Below are positions 31,785 to 41,499 of a stretch of 64,000 bases of DNA, piece after piece. This stretch comes from Methylomicrobium sp. GTDB lineage: Bacteria; Pseudomonadota; Gammaproteobacteria; Methylococcales; Methylomonadaceae. Location: positions 1 through 64,000 of the forward strand of contig JAGXSU010000058.1 in assembly GCA_018333785.1 (NCBI GenBank), written 5' to 3'. Each line of letters begins with the position of its first letter. Within the stretch, counting starts at the first letter, position 1. A program made the position numbers and the translations under genes. The notes below the pieces were generated by a model. It had not been told where the DNA came from. It did no database searches and saw nothing but the letters and a program-made list of their open reading frames with translations.

Positions 31785-33577
31785 TCGTCATGCTCTTGAT
31801 CAGCCGTTTTCAACGGGAGGGCGAAGCAAAAGTTGCTGCCCTTTCCCAATATGCTCTCAACCTGAATAGTGCCACCATGTAAACTGAGTATCTTTGCGAC
31901 AATGACCAAACCAAAACCACCGGCGTCAGATCGGGCGCGATGCGATAATGGGGATGACCAATCAAAGAGATTGTTCAAATACTCGGCAGGGATGCCGATT
32001 CCTGTATCCTTTAAACTAACCCTCATCCAGGACGCATCAACCCAAGCATTGACCCTTATTTTTCCTCCGGAAGGCGTATTTCTCAATGCGTTGTCCAGCA
32101 AATTAGTCAATAGGCGTTCGATCAACCCGATGTCTGCATGAATGGTTGGCAGACCTTGTAACATGGGCATAGACAATTCAACTACTTTCTGCTCAGCGCT
32201 GAGTTGAAATTTTTGAACCACATCCTGAATTAATTCCGCAATACAAAATGACTCTTTCTGGATACAGGTTTCATCGCATTCCAGTTTAGCCAGTTCGAAA
32301 AGCTCCTGAGCCAAGCGACTGACTTTTTCACTCTGACGTAACGCAACCTGCAAATAACGCTGTTGCTCATGCTCCGGTAAATGATCCGCCTTGAGTTGCA
32401 GTGTTTCCAGAAAGCCATGTAGCACGGTCAATGGATTGCGTAAATCATGGGAAACGGTCGCTACCATTTCTCGACGCTGTTCATCTTTTTGTTTCAGTTC
32501 AAACATTTGTGTAGCCAGCTCAGCCGCGCGATTGAATGTCCTCGACATACGTCCGAGTTCATCCTGGCTAGTCACCGGGAGGGCTAGATCAAACTGACCA
32601 TTCATCATGCGTTCCGAAGCGGTAGCCAGTTCTCGAAGAGGCTGGGAAACCTTTCTGGCAATCAAGATGCAGCCTAGCAAAATGATGATCAATCCGAATA
32701 ACAACAAGGTTAGACTTGCATAAAGCATGAACCAATAAGGTTCCAAGGCATTGGCATAGTCTATTTGCAAGACGGCAAAAATCGAACGTTGGTTATCCGC
32801 CGATGGCAATAGTCGCCTGTGTGTCATTAGTTTGGCGCCTTCGATCACCAGCATTTCCAGTTGATCCGTCTGCACCGCATCTACTGCGAGCCATTTCGAC
32901 ACCAGCCATTCTTGCCTGTTCAGTGATAGCGAACTGCTTAAAATACGTGCTGCGCCTTCCGTGTGTTCGAGCAACGTTACTTCGATAGGCATTGAGCTCA
33001 ACTGTTTTAAATAATCGGAGCGCCTATTATCGACCTGAACGGCAACCGCCACCCAGCCGATAGGTATGGGCGCCAAGACAGGGACAATGGCCCATTCATA
33101 CAGCTGTTCTTCCAAAACGCCAAAGGCCACTGCTTTGCCCTGCTGCTCCGCTTCCGCTAGGGTTTGCGGAAATATAAAATGAGAGCCTTGAATTTTGCCG
33201 GCCGTATCAGCTACAACCCTGCCCTGTAAATCCACATAAAAGGCTCTTTGTCCGCGAATTCGCAGGGTCAAATTCTCCAAGGCTGATGCGATGGTTTTTG
33301 CATCCCCTTCGCTTACAGTCGTGCGAAAACCGAAATCGGCCACTAGAATCCGGGTTTCGCTGGCCATTCGTTCGCCGCCTTCCGTCAGTATCTGCTTGAA
33401 GACCGCTTCGGCATAAATCAGATTTTGATGGAGTTGTTTGATGGAATTGTCATAGAAAATTCTATAGGCGCAGTATACAGTCAGGAGTTGCACGCTGATA
33501 AACAATATGGAAAAGAACAACACTATCCGGGTTTGAAAGCTGAATTTCATAGTTGCCAGTAAAGGTTGCCTCCACAC
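31781..33577 (-). CDS. Membrane sensor histidine kinase (double-Cache-like sensor, HAMP, HisKA, HATPase)
   Basis: ATVSHDLRNPLTVLHGFLETLQ, LLDNALRNTPSGGKI, DTGIGIPAEYLNNLFD, GFGLVIVAKILSLHGG. Confidence 0.92.
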   Translation of the reverse strand: MWRQPLLATMKFSFQTRIVLFFSILFISVQLLTVYCAYRIFYDNSIKQLHQNLIYAEAVFKQILTEGGERMASETRILVADFGFRTTVSEGDAKTIASALENLTLRIRGQRAFYVDLQGRVVADTAGKIQGSHFIFPQTLAEAEQQGKAVAFGVLEEQLYEWAIVPVLAPIPIGWVAVAVQVDNRRSDYLKQLSSMPIEVTLLEHTEGAARILSSSLSLNRQEWLVSKWLAVDAVQTDQLEMLVIEGAKLMTHRRLLPSADNQRSIFAVLQIDYANALEPYWFMLYASLTLLLFGLIIILLGCILIARKVSQPLRELATASERMMNGQFDLALPVTSQDELGRMSRTFNRAAELATQMFELKQKDEQRREMVATVSHDLRNPLTVLHGFLETLQLKADHLPEHEQQRYLQVALRQSEKVSRLAQELFELAKLECDETCIQKESFCIAELIQDVVQKFQLSAEQKVVELSMPMLQGLPTIHADIGLIERLLTNLLDNALRNTPSGGKIRVNAWVDASWMRVSLKDTGIGIPAEYLNNLFDWSSPLSHRARSDAGGFGLVIVAKILSLHGGTIQVESILGKGSNFCFALPLKTADQEHDE

Positions 33578-33583
33578 TTATGA

Positions 33584-34378
33584 CTACTCTGATTGCGTGG
33601 ACACCGACTCATCCGGATGGGCCATTTTGTAGCCCACCCCCCAAACGGTCAAAATCAATTTCGGATGGGCAGGATCTTGTTCGATTTTCGCCCTAAGTCG
33701 ATTGATATGCGAATTGACCGTGTGTTCGTAGCCATCATGTGAATATCCCCAAACCTGATTGAGTAACTCTAACCGGGTGAAAATTTTTCCGGGGTGTTTG
33801 GCAAAAAAATATAACAGATCAAACTCCCTTGAGGTCATTGAAATAGTCTGTCCGTCCAGATTTACTTCATGTGCCAAAGGATCAATGATCAAACGGCCCA
33901 GGACGATTTGCGAAGAAACTGGCTGAGGGTTGGCGATTTTCAAGCTTTCTACTCTGCGGAGCAAGGCACGAACCCTCGCCACCAATTCAAGGACTGAAAA
34001 TGGTTTGGTGATATAGTCGTCGGCTCCCATTTCCAGGCCGACTATCCGATGCGTTTCAGCTGCTTTTGAACTGACAATGATGACCGGGGTATAATAAACT
34101 TGCTCTCGCAGACGCCGGCACACTTCCAATCCGTCTATTCCCGGCAACATTCGGTCAAGGATCAACAAATCGTAAGACTGATCCAAGAGTTTTGCCAAAC
34201 CGGTTTCGCCATCTGCAGCTAATTCCACCGTATAGCCTTCATCAGCCAGGTTTATCTGCAAAATCCGGGCAATTTCCGGGTCGTCTTCAATGACCAATAT
34301 GCGTTTGCTGATCCTGAGCATGGGCTTTAAAAATGAGTTTATTGCAGGGATTGTAATGAAACCAAACCCACCAAGCAA
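33584..34378 (-). CDS. OmpR/PhoB-family response regulator
   Basis: ILVIEDDPEIARIL, LLILDRMLPGIDGLEV, KPFSVLELVARVRALLRR, winged helix VWGYSHDGYEHTVNSHINRLRAKIE. Confidence 0.94.
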   Translation of the reverse strand: MLGGFGFITIPAINSFLKPMLRISKRILVIEDDPEIARILQINLADEGYTVELAADGETGLAKLLDQSYDLLILDRMLPGIDGLEVCRRLREQVYYTPVIIVSSKAAETHRIVGLEMGADDYITKPFSVLELVARVRALLRRVESLKIANPQPVSSQIVLGRLIIDPLAHEVNLDGQTISMTSREFDLLYFFAKHPGKIFTRLELLNQVWGYSHDGYEHTVNSHINRLRAKIEQDPAHPKLILTVWGVGYKMAHPDESVSTQSE

Positions 34379-34534
34379 ATCACAAAAAATTTAATATTTC
34401 GTGATGACTTCGTGATAAGTACACGGCTTGAAATACGATATTTATCTGTATTTGTAACAACTCGCAGGCTTGGAGTAGAGAGGGAAGGTAGAAAGCAACA
34501 GGGGTGGTTATGCGTCCTTTGAAGTCAAAAACCT

Positions 34535-34709
34535 ACCTGATTAGCAAGATGTTTCAGCTAAATCTCTAAACGCCCGTCATGCCCGACGGGAAACGGGCAT
34601 CCAATGCCATGGATGGTAAGCTTCGAGCTATCCATGTGACCTGGATTCCGGCAATCCCTGCCGGAATGACGCGTCCGAATAGATAGCTGAAACATCTTTA
34701 TAATCAGGA
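34535..34709. mobile_element. MITE-like element family A, copy 2
   Basis: CCTGATTAGCAAGATGTTTCAGCT...AGCTGAAACATCTTTATAATCAGG near-perfect TIRs; internal sequence nearly identical to 23817-24001; degenerate TSD aaacct/aagcct. Confidence 0.78.
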
Positions 34710-34770
34710 AAGCCTGCGCCCATTAAAATGGGGATGTGAGTAGATACTTTAGTTTTTGTTTAGCATTCCC

Positions 34771-35457
34771 TTAGTTACGGATAAAAATTAAATCCCATAC
34801 GCCATGGCCTAAACGCAGCCCACGGTTTTCAAACTTGGTTACCGGTCTGTATTCGGGGCGTTCGCAGTAATCACCGGTCAAACTATTGTTGCTGAGCTCA
34901 GGCTCGACGTTTAATACCTCCAGCATATGCTGAGCATAATTTTCCCAATCGGTTGCTGCATGAAAATAGCCGCCGGGTTTCAATTTTTTGACCACCGTGC
35001 GGATGAATTCGGGCCTGACGATTCTTCTTTTGTGGTGTTTTTTCTTAGGCCAGGGGTCTGCAAAAAAAAGATGAATTCCGTCCAGAGTGTGGTCTTTGAT
35101 CCGGCGTTCCAGTATCTCAACCGCATCATGGCAATAAATTCTGAGGTTGGTTAAGCCGAGTTGTTCCGTGAGCATCAATAAATGCCCAACGCCGGGTTTA
35201 TGTACTTCAATACCCACAAAATTGGTATCCGGTGAATCCGCCGCCATTTGTGCCAGACTTTCGCCATTGCCGAAGCCGATTTCAAGAACGGTCGGCGCTT
35301 CTCGTCCGAAGGTTTCAGCAAAACAGCATTCTGCGTCAGGATCCAGGCAAAAAGTATCCCAATGGTTTGCCAAAGCGAGTTCCTGGCCGGGAGTAATACG
35401 CCCTTGTCTGCGAATAAAACTGCGAATTCTTCGGGGGGCCGTTGGCTCAGATAACAT
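34771..35457 (-). CDS. trmB: tRNA (guanine-N7-)-methyltransferase
   Basis: RSFIRRQGRITPGQ, LEIGFGNGESLA, GIEVHKPGVGHLL, FFADPWPKKKHHKRRIV. Confidence 0.95.
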   Translation of the reverse strand: MLSEPTAPRRIRSFIRRQGRITPGQELALANHWDTFCLDPDAECCFAETFGREAPTVLEIGFGNGESLAQMAADSPDTNFVGIEVHKPGVGHLLMLTEQLGLTNLRIYCHDAVEILERRIKDHTLDGIHLFFADPWPKKKHHKRRIVRPEFIRTVVKKLKPGGYFHAATDWENYAQHMLEVLNVEPELSNNSLTGDYCERPEYRPVTKFENRGLRLGHGVWDLIFIRN

Positions 35458-35594
35458 GATGCGTGTAAAAGTAAAAATAGGTTAATGCTAAAGGCGTAAT
35501 GCCGAAGTTTTAAGCAATGTGAAAAGCTTGTGGTACGACGATGTTTTAACCGCAGGCCGGGTAGCGTTCGCTTTACCCGGCAGCGTTAAAAAGT

Positions 35595-36572
35595 TTACAA
35601 AAACAAACCGTCTATGGGCGATGATGCTGAGGCAAACCGCTTTCTGGGCATTCTGCCAGCCAAAAATGCAAGCCTGCCTGCTTCTATGCCTTTTTTCATC
35701 GCTTCGGCCATTAATACAGGATTTTGCGCGGCTGCAATCGCGGTGTTCATCAGTACGCCCGCACAACCTAACTCCATGGCAATGGCGGCGTCAGATGCAG
35801 TGCCGACGCCGGCATCTACCAGAATCGGCACTGAGGCGTTTTCAACGATAGTCAATATGTTATAAGGGTTACGAATGCCAAGGCCTGAGCCTATGGGCGC
35901 TGCCAGCGGCATGACGGCGACACAGCCGATTTCTTCAAGGCGCTTTGCGGCAATGGGATCGTCATTGGTGTATACCATGACGTCAAAGCCATCTTTAACC
36001 AGTAATTCTGCAGCTTTATAGGTTTCAGCGACATCGGGAAACAGCGTTTTTTGATCCGCCAGCACTTCCAGTTTGACCAGATTATGGCCGCCCAGCAATT
36101 CCCGGCCCAAACGGCAGGTGCGCACGGCGTCATCTGCGGTATAACAACCGGCCGTGTTAGGTAAAATCGTATATTTATCGGGCGAAATGACATCCAGCAG
36201 ATTGGGTTCGCCGGGGTTTTGGCCGATATTGGTTCGGCGTATCGCAACCGTTACGATCTCTGCGCCGCTGGCCTCGATGGCCAGGCGTGTTTCTTCCATG
36301 TCTTTATATTTTCCGGTACCCACCAGCAAACGGGAGCGAAAGCTGCGGCCTGCGACGGTAAAAGAATCGTCCTGCCCGCCGCCTATGGCATGAACTATTT
36401 CCAGACGGTCCCCTTCTTTTAAATGTTGCTTGGCGTAACTGTCAAACGGCAGGATTTCTTTGTTAAATTCAACAGCAATGCGTTTTCCGGTTAAGCCCAT
36501 CGCCGCAACTACCTGATCAACCGTCGTTCCATCAGGGTATGTCAGGGTTTCGCCATTTACAAATACATTCAC
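35595..36572 (-). CDS. thiSG: Fused sulfur carrier ThiS / thiazole synthase ThiG
   Basis: N-terminal ThiS ([22 protein letters not shown]...[13 protein letters not shown]) continues into ThiG ([58 protein letters not shown]). GTG start at 36572 with a nearby RBS. Confidence 0.92.
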   Translation of the reverse strand: MNVFVNGETLTYPDGTTVDQVVAAMGLTGKRIAVEFNKEILPFDSYAKQHLKEGDRLEIVHAIGGGQDDSFTVAGRSFRSRLLVGTGKYKDMEETRLAIEASGAEIVTVAIRRTNIGQNPGEPNLLDVISPDKYTILPNTAGCYTADDAVRTCRLGRELLGGHNLVKLEVLADQKTLFPDVAETYKAAELLVKDGFDVMVYTNDDPIAAKRLEEIGCVAVMPLAAPIGSGLGIRNPYNILTIVENASVPILVDAGVGTASDAAIAMELGCAGVLMNTAIAAAQNPVLMAEAMKKGIEAGRLAFLAGRMPRKRFASASSPIDGLFL

Positions 36573-36583
36573 ACTCTTTCTCC

Positions 36584-37660
36584 TCAGTTTTCGATCATTC
36601 TGCGTTGCTGAACGGCTTTGGCCAAATTGTTTAATAGCTGTACTGAGTCGTTCCATCCCAGACAGGCATCGGTAATACTTTGTCCATAGTTCAACGGTTT
36701 GCCCGGTACGACATTCTGGCTGCCCGGTTTAAGGTGGCTTTCTATCATCACGCCGATAATGCGTTTGTCGCCCCCGCTAATCTGCTCGGCGACATCCTCG
36801 CCGACCACCATCTGCCGTTGGTATTGCTTCAGGCTGTTGGCATGGCTGAAGTCAATCATGATGTTGGGTCTTAACTTTGCATTCTCAAGACCTTCGGCAA
36901 CTTTGGCAACATTAAAGGCATCATAATTCGTGCCCCCATTGCCGCCGCGCAAGATGATATGCGCATCCTCATTACCGCGCGTCGAAAAAATAGCCGAACG
37001 GCCTTCTTTGGTTAACGACAGAAAATGGTGAGGACTCATCGCTGCGCCGATGGCATCGATGGCAATTTTAATGGACCCATCCGTGGCATTTTTAAAGCCG
37101 ACTGCACACGACAAGCCGGATGACAGTTCGCGGTGAACCTGGCTTTCTGTCGTGCGCGCGCCGATTGCGCCCCATGAAATCAAATCGGAAACGTATTGTG
37201 GCGTAATCAAGTCAAGGTATTCAGTCGCTGCCGGCATACCCATATTATTCAAGTCCAGCAACAAACTTCGGGCGATGCGTAAACCCTTGTTGATATCAAA
37301 ACTGGAGTCCAGATCCGGATCGTTGATCAAGCCTTTCCAGCCCACAGTTGTTCTGGGTTTTTCAAAATAAACCCGCATGATGATCAGCAAGTCCTTGCTC
37401 AGATCGTCCTTAACCGCTTTCAGACGGTTTCCATATTCAATCGCGGCTTTAGGGTCGTGAATTGAGCAGGGTCCGATCACCACCATGAGCCGATCATCAT
37501 CCCCGGTTAAAATATCGTGAATCTCCGCCCGGGTTTTTACAACGGTTTCTGCTGCAAACTCGGTAATGGGGTATTCATCATGAACCGTAACAGGCGCAAT
37601 GACTTCTTTGATTTCACTGATTCTCAAGTCATCGGTGTTATTTTTAATATGCATGGTCAA
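36584..37660 (-). CDS. 3-deoxy-7-phosphoheptulonate synthase (AroG/AroF/AroH type I)
   Basis: [70 protein letters not shown]. Confidence 0.95.
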   Translation of the reverse strand: MTMHIKNNTDDLRISEIKEVIAPVTVHDEYPITEFAAETVVKTRAEIHDILTGDDDRLMVVIGPCSIHDPKAAIEYGNRLKAVKDDLSKDLLIIMRVYFEKPRTTVGWKGLINDPDLDSSFDINKGLRIARSLLLDLNNMGMPAATEYLDLITPQYVSDLISWGAIGARTTESQVHRELSSGLSCAVGFKNATDGSIKIAIDAIGAAMSPHHFLSLTKEGRSAIFSTRGNEDAHIILRGGNGGTNYDAFNVAKVAEGLENAKLRPNIMIDFSHANSLKQYQRQMVVGEDVAEQISGGDKRIIGVMIESHLKPGSQNVVPGKPLNYGQSITDACLGWNDSVQLLNNLAKAVQQRRMIEN

Positions 37661-37836
37661 ATATCGATCTATTAGATTGGGCGGATTGTTAGCAGGCTAT
37701 TTTAACCGTTTTTACCTGCATTTTGTTAGTTTTACTGCTAGACGGTCTTTCTTATAGGTAAAACCCAAGTAAAGAGTTCTTGTATATCATGCGCTCCCGG
37801 AAGTAAGCTTGTTACGCAAATAACACAGGGAATCTT

Positions 37837-38499
37837 ATGTGCGGAAGATTTTCATTGACGGCAACGCCGGAACAAATCACTGAAGCGTTTCAACTGGAAC
37901 GTTTGCCGAATTACGGAACCCGTTACAACATCCCGCCTGGTCAGAAAATTCTGGCGGTCGTCAGGCTGGATGATGGTCGTCATAAAGCCGTCAATCTTTT
38001 TTGGGGGCTCATACCGCCCTGGGCGAAAGACCCCGGCATCGGTCATCGTCTGATTAACGCCAGAGCGGAAACTGTGGCCGAAAAGCCCTCATTCAGAACG
38101 GCCTTTCAGCGCAAACGCTGTCTGATTCCTGCTAACGGATTTTATGAATGGGCCAAAACGGATCAGGGTAAACAGGCTCATCATATTCATCGGATTGATG
38201 ACGGCTTATTCGCGTTTGCAGGTCTTTGGGAGCATTGGGAAAAGGATGCGGAAACCCTCTATTCCTGTACCATTATCACAACGGCAGCCAATGTGTTGAT
38301 TCAACCCATTCACGAGCGTATGCCCGTCATTATTGGCCGGCAGCACTATGATGACTGGCTGGACAAGCAGCAACCGCAGGACCGGCTTCAGGCCTTATTG
38401 GCACACGATGCTTATCAGAAGATGGCGGTTACCCCGGTCAGTGATTGGGTCAATAATCCGGTTCATGACGATAAACGCTGTATTGCTGCAGTATCCTGA
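37837..38499 (+). CDS. SOS response-associated peptidase (SRAP/YedK/HMCES family)
   Basis: Begins MCGRFSL (catalytic Cys2), INARAETVAEKPSFR, CLIPANGFYEW, HERMPVII. Confidence 0.95.
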   Translation: MCGRFSLTATPEQITEAFQLERLPNYGTRYNIPPGQKILAVVRLDDGRHKAVNLFWGLIPPWAKDPGIGHRLINARAETVAEKPSFRTAFQRKRCLIPANGFYEWAKTDQGKQAHHIHRIDDGLFAFAGLWEHWEKDAETLYSCTIITTAANVLIQPIHERMPVIIGRQHYDDWLDKQQPQDRLQALLAHDAYQKMAVTPVSDWVNNPVHDDKRCIAAVS

Positions 38500-38620
38500 T
38501 AAGTCGGCGCCCCCCTTTTTTTATCATCAAATTGGTAATTGCTGGTGTTAAGCACTAGCCGGGGGCGGTCGAAAAAATGATAGAATTTCACTTCGAATCA
38601 TTTTAAGTTTTAGGAATCAT

Positions 38621-38896
38621 ATGCCGCAAATTACGATTGAACATAAACCCAGTGAAGAACGCTTGGAAGAATTAGGCGTTGCCGGTTGGGCCATTTGGGA
38701 AAAAGAAGTGTCTACGTTTACGATCGATTTCGACGAAACAGAAACTGCTTATATTCTTGAAGGCGAAATTCTGGTGACTCCCGAAGGCGGTGAGCCGGTT
38801 CGTATTTTGCCGGGTGATTTGGTTGTTTTCCCTGAAGGCCTGAACAGCCATTGGGAAGTGGTTAAGCCATTGCGCAAGCATTACAGTTACGATTAA
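38621..38896 (+). CDS. Cupin-domain protein
   Basis: AYILEGEILVTPEGGEPVRILPGDLVVFPEGLNSHWEV. Confidence 0.85.
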   Translation: MPQITIEHKPSEERLEELGVAGWAIWEKEVSTFTIDFDETETAYILEGEILVTPEGGEPVRILPGDLVVFPEGLNSHWEVVKPLRKHYSYD

Positions 38897-39287
38897 TTCA
38901 AGATAAGGCGTCAGACCGACCAGGGATCTAGCGACCGCTTTTTTCCAGGATCTGGCGCCTGCTTTTCCAGGTAGCCATACAATGCTTAAAACAATTGATA
39001 GCCAGTCCAACGTTTTCACTGTTCTAAGAGGCCAATGCAGGGCTGCTTATTTTCTTTGGGTATTCGGAATTGGATGTTGAAAAGTTAAAGTTTGACAGAA
39101 TGAAAAAATCCATCCCTTGTTGAAACCAATGAAAAGCCAACTTTAATCTGGGCCTTATCGAATGTTGAAATACTGTATACCTGACATTCGAACCGACAAT
39201 TTTTCGAGAGGATCGCAGGTAACAATCAACCCAAAGGAGACACCGACTTTAGTTATCCAATGACCGGGGGTGAGCCAATTGCCGACA

Positions 39288-39321
39288 GTAGGATGGGTAG
39301 AGCGAAGCGAAACCCATCAAA
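39288..39321. repeat. REP sequence, left flank of RAYT
   Basis: gtaggatgggtagagcgaagcgaaacccatcaaa, inverted relative to 39878-39915. Confidence 0.8.
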
Positions 39322-39342
39322 TGAAACGCCGATAAATGAGAT

Positions 39343-39867
39343 ATGACAGAATATCGCCGACATCGCCTCAAAGGCGGTTGTTATTTTTTCACAGTTAATT
39401 TGGCGGAACGAAATCGGACTTTGCTGACCGATAAGATTGAACTGCTTCGCGAGTCTTTTCGTAACGTAAAAGATCAACACCCGTTTAATATCGACGCGAT
39501 GGTTGTTTTACCGGAACATCTCCATACCATTTGGACTTTGCCTGAAGGAGACGATGATTTTAGTTGTCGCTGGCGGCTCATTAAGACCAACTTTACTAAA
39601 CAGGTCGAAAAAGGCGAACGAATTTCCAAAAGCCGTGAACGCAAACAGGAGCGCGGTATTTGGCAAAGACGGTTTTGGGAGCATCGAATTAGAAACGAGG
39701 ACGACTTCGTCAAGCATGTCGACTATATTCATTACAATCCAGTAAAACACGGCTATGTCCGTTGTGTTGCTGATTGGCGATATTCTTCATTTCATGATTT
39801 CGTCAAACGCGGCATTCTCCCGGCAAATTGGGCGGGCGGCATATATCCTGAATTGGATTTGGCGTAA
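39343..39867 (+). mobile_element. REP-associated tyrosine transposase (RAYT, TnpA_REP)
   Basis: MVVLPEHLHTIWTLP (HUH), RWRLIKTNFTK, GIWQRRFWEHRI, YIHYNPVKHGYV; flanked by inverted REPs. Confidence 0.92.
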
Positions 39868-39877
39868 TCGATGGTGT

Positions 39878-39915
39878 TTTTGATGGGTTTCGGCTAGCGC
39901 CTCTACCCATCCTAC
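39878..39915. repeat. REP sequence, right flank of RAYT
   Basis: tttgatgggtttcggctagcgcctctacccatcctac, inverted copy of the left REP. Confidence 0.8.
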
Positions 39916-39923
39916 GAGCTGCA

Positions 39924-40324
39924 TGGATGCAGGAGGTAGGGCAACGCAAGGAGCAGCTACTGAGCATTTGGACATTGCCGCTCGACGACGGTATTTTCTC
40001 TGTCAGATGGAATATGTTGAAAGGAAGATTTTCCAGGGTGATCGACCACGGCGAAAGAATTTCAAAAAGCCGTCAAAAACGCCGTGAACGAGGAATATGG
40101 CAACGACGATTATGGGCACATTTAATCGAAGACCAAGATGATTGCAAGCGACACGTCGATTATATTCATTGGAATCCGGTAAAACATGGGCATGTTCAAA
40201 ATGTAATCGATTTACCCACAGGGCATAAAGGCCTTATTCAAGCTTCCACCGTTATTTAAAACAAGGCATTTATCAAAGAAATTGGGGGCATAATGAAAAC
40301 AACGAGATTGATGGTATTGAGTGA
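39924..40324 (+). pseudogene. Truncated, frameshifted second RAYT transposase
   Basis: SIWTLPLDDGIFSVRW..RISKSRQKRRERGIWQRRLWAHLIEDQDDCKRHVDYIHWNPVKHGHV; the N-terminus with HUH is missing. After about 40215 the homology continues in another frame (YSSFHRYLKQGIYQRNWG). Confidence 0.85.
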
Positions 40325-41432
40325 CACGACCGATGCGCCTCCTAACGTCGGCACATCCTATTTGGCGCACCTTATCGCGTTGGTTTTTTTACTCGTCACC
40401 ACCATACTACAAACGGAACTTTTGCACGCTTCGTCTGATTCGCTGCAGATAACTCTTGAGCCTCCTGGAATTTATGAAATTGCAACAGGTGCAAATAGCT
40501 GGACAGTCTACTTAAACGGCGTTATCGATCCCGGTGCAGATAAACGTGTAGAGACAGAGTTAAATCAGATTCCTAATTCGCCATTCAATGTGTATCTCAA
40601 CTCACCAGGCGGCGATTTTTTGACGGGTATTAAACTTGGTCGGTTATTGAGAGCCAAATATGCGTGGACGCATATCGGAATACAAAATCACGGGGAGACA
40701 CTACCTTCGCCAGGAGAGTGCTACAGTGCTTGCGCAATGGCGTATCTCGGTGGCTACTATCGATTTTCCACACAGGGTTCTAAATACGGAGTTCACAGGA
40801 CATGGAAAGAGGGCGCGTTCTCCGAAGATGATCTTGATGTGGGGCAAATCATTTCTGCTGCAGCGTCAGCGTATATTCGCGAAATGGGGGTTGATGCTGG
40901 ACTCTTAGATTTAATTGTCAGGGCTGGCAAAAATGAGCTGTACGTACTTAGCGATACTGAAAAGAATGCTCTACGCATTACCAACGAAGGCAGAGCGCCT
41001 GCGGATTGGAGTCTGCAATTAAATCAAGGGCTTTACTATCTTCGAGGTGTTCAAGACACCATGTATGGACAGGGCAAATTCCTTCTATTATGCACCGGTC
41101 AAAGTCTCGGACTACATTCAATTTACGAAGCGGGAGTAGCCAAATCACAATCAATAGTAAAAGGTGATTGGTTTCATTCATTATTGATTGATGGTCGCAA
41201 TGTTTCACTTGGAGTCCCTTATCGAATTTTAGATGATAACGGTTATCTTAATGCGATGTTTGTTTTAACCCCTGAACAAATCAGGCAGATTGTCGGTGCG
41301 CGAGAATCTGTTGGTCATGCAATGCAAGTTCTGCGGGATGCACCAACATTTGTTGGTTACAGGATGGATTTTAATATTGATACACCCAACAAAATACGTG
41401 AATTCATATCAGCATGCTCTTCAAAAAAATGA
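40293..41432 (+). CDS. Membrane-anchored or secreted ClpP-like serine protease fold protein (COG3904-like)
   Basis: N-terminal TM, then VYLNSPGGDFLTGIKLGRLLR and GECYSACAMAYLGG ClpP-like nucleophile region, VHRTW. Confidence 0.65.
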   Translation: MKTTRLMVLSDTTDAPPNVGTSYLAHLIALVFLLVTTILQTELLHASSDSLQITLEPPGIYEIATGANSWTVYLNGVIDPGADKRVETELNQIPNSPFNVYLNSPGGDFLTGIKLGRLLRAKYAWTHIGIQNHGETLPSPGECYSACAMAYLGGYYRFSTQGSKYGVHRTWKEGAFSEDDLDVGQIISAAASAYIREMGVDAGLLDLIVRAGKNELYVLSDTEKNALRITNEGRAPADWSLQLNQGLYYLRGVQDTMYGQGKFLLLCTGQSLGLHSIYEAGVAKSQSIVKGDWFHSLLIDGRNVSLGVPYRILDDNGYLNAMFVLTPEQIRQIVGARESVGHAMQVLRDAPTFVGYRMDFNIDTPNKIREFISACSSKK

Positions 41433-41499
41433 GGCTAGCTTCCCGCCATATGACCATACTTTACAATGAAGCCACACGACCTCTGCATGTATAGAAGCT

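Noticed and set aside
36573-36583. TPP riboswitch upstream of thiSG
   Set aside because: Only 11 bp separate it from the upstream DAHP synthase gene; no THI-box is possible there.
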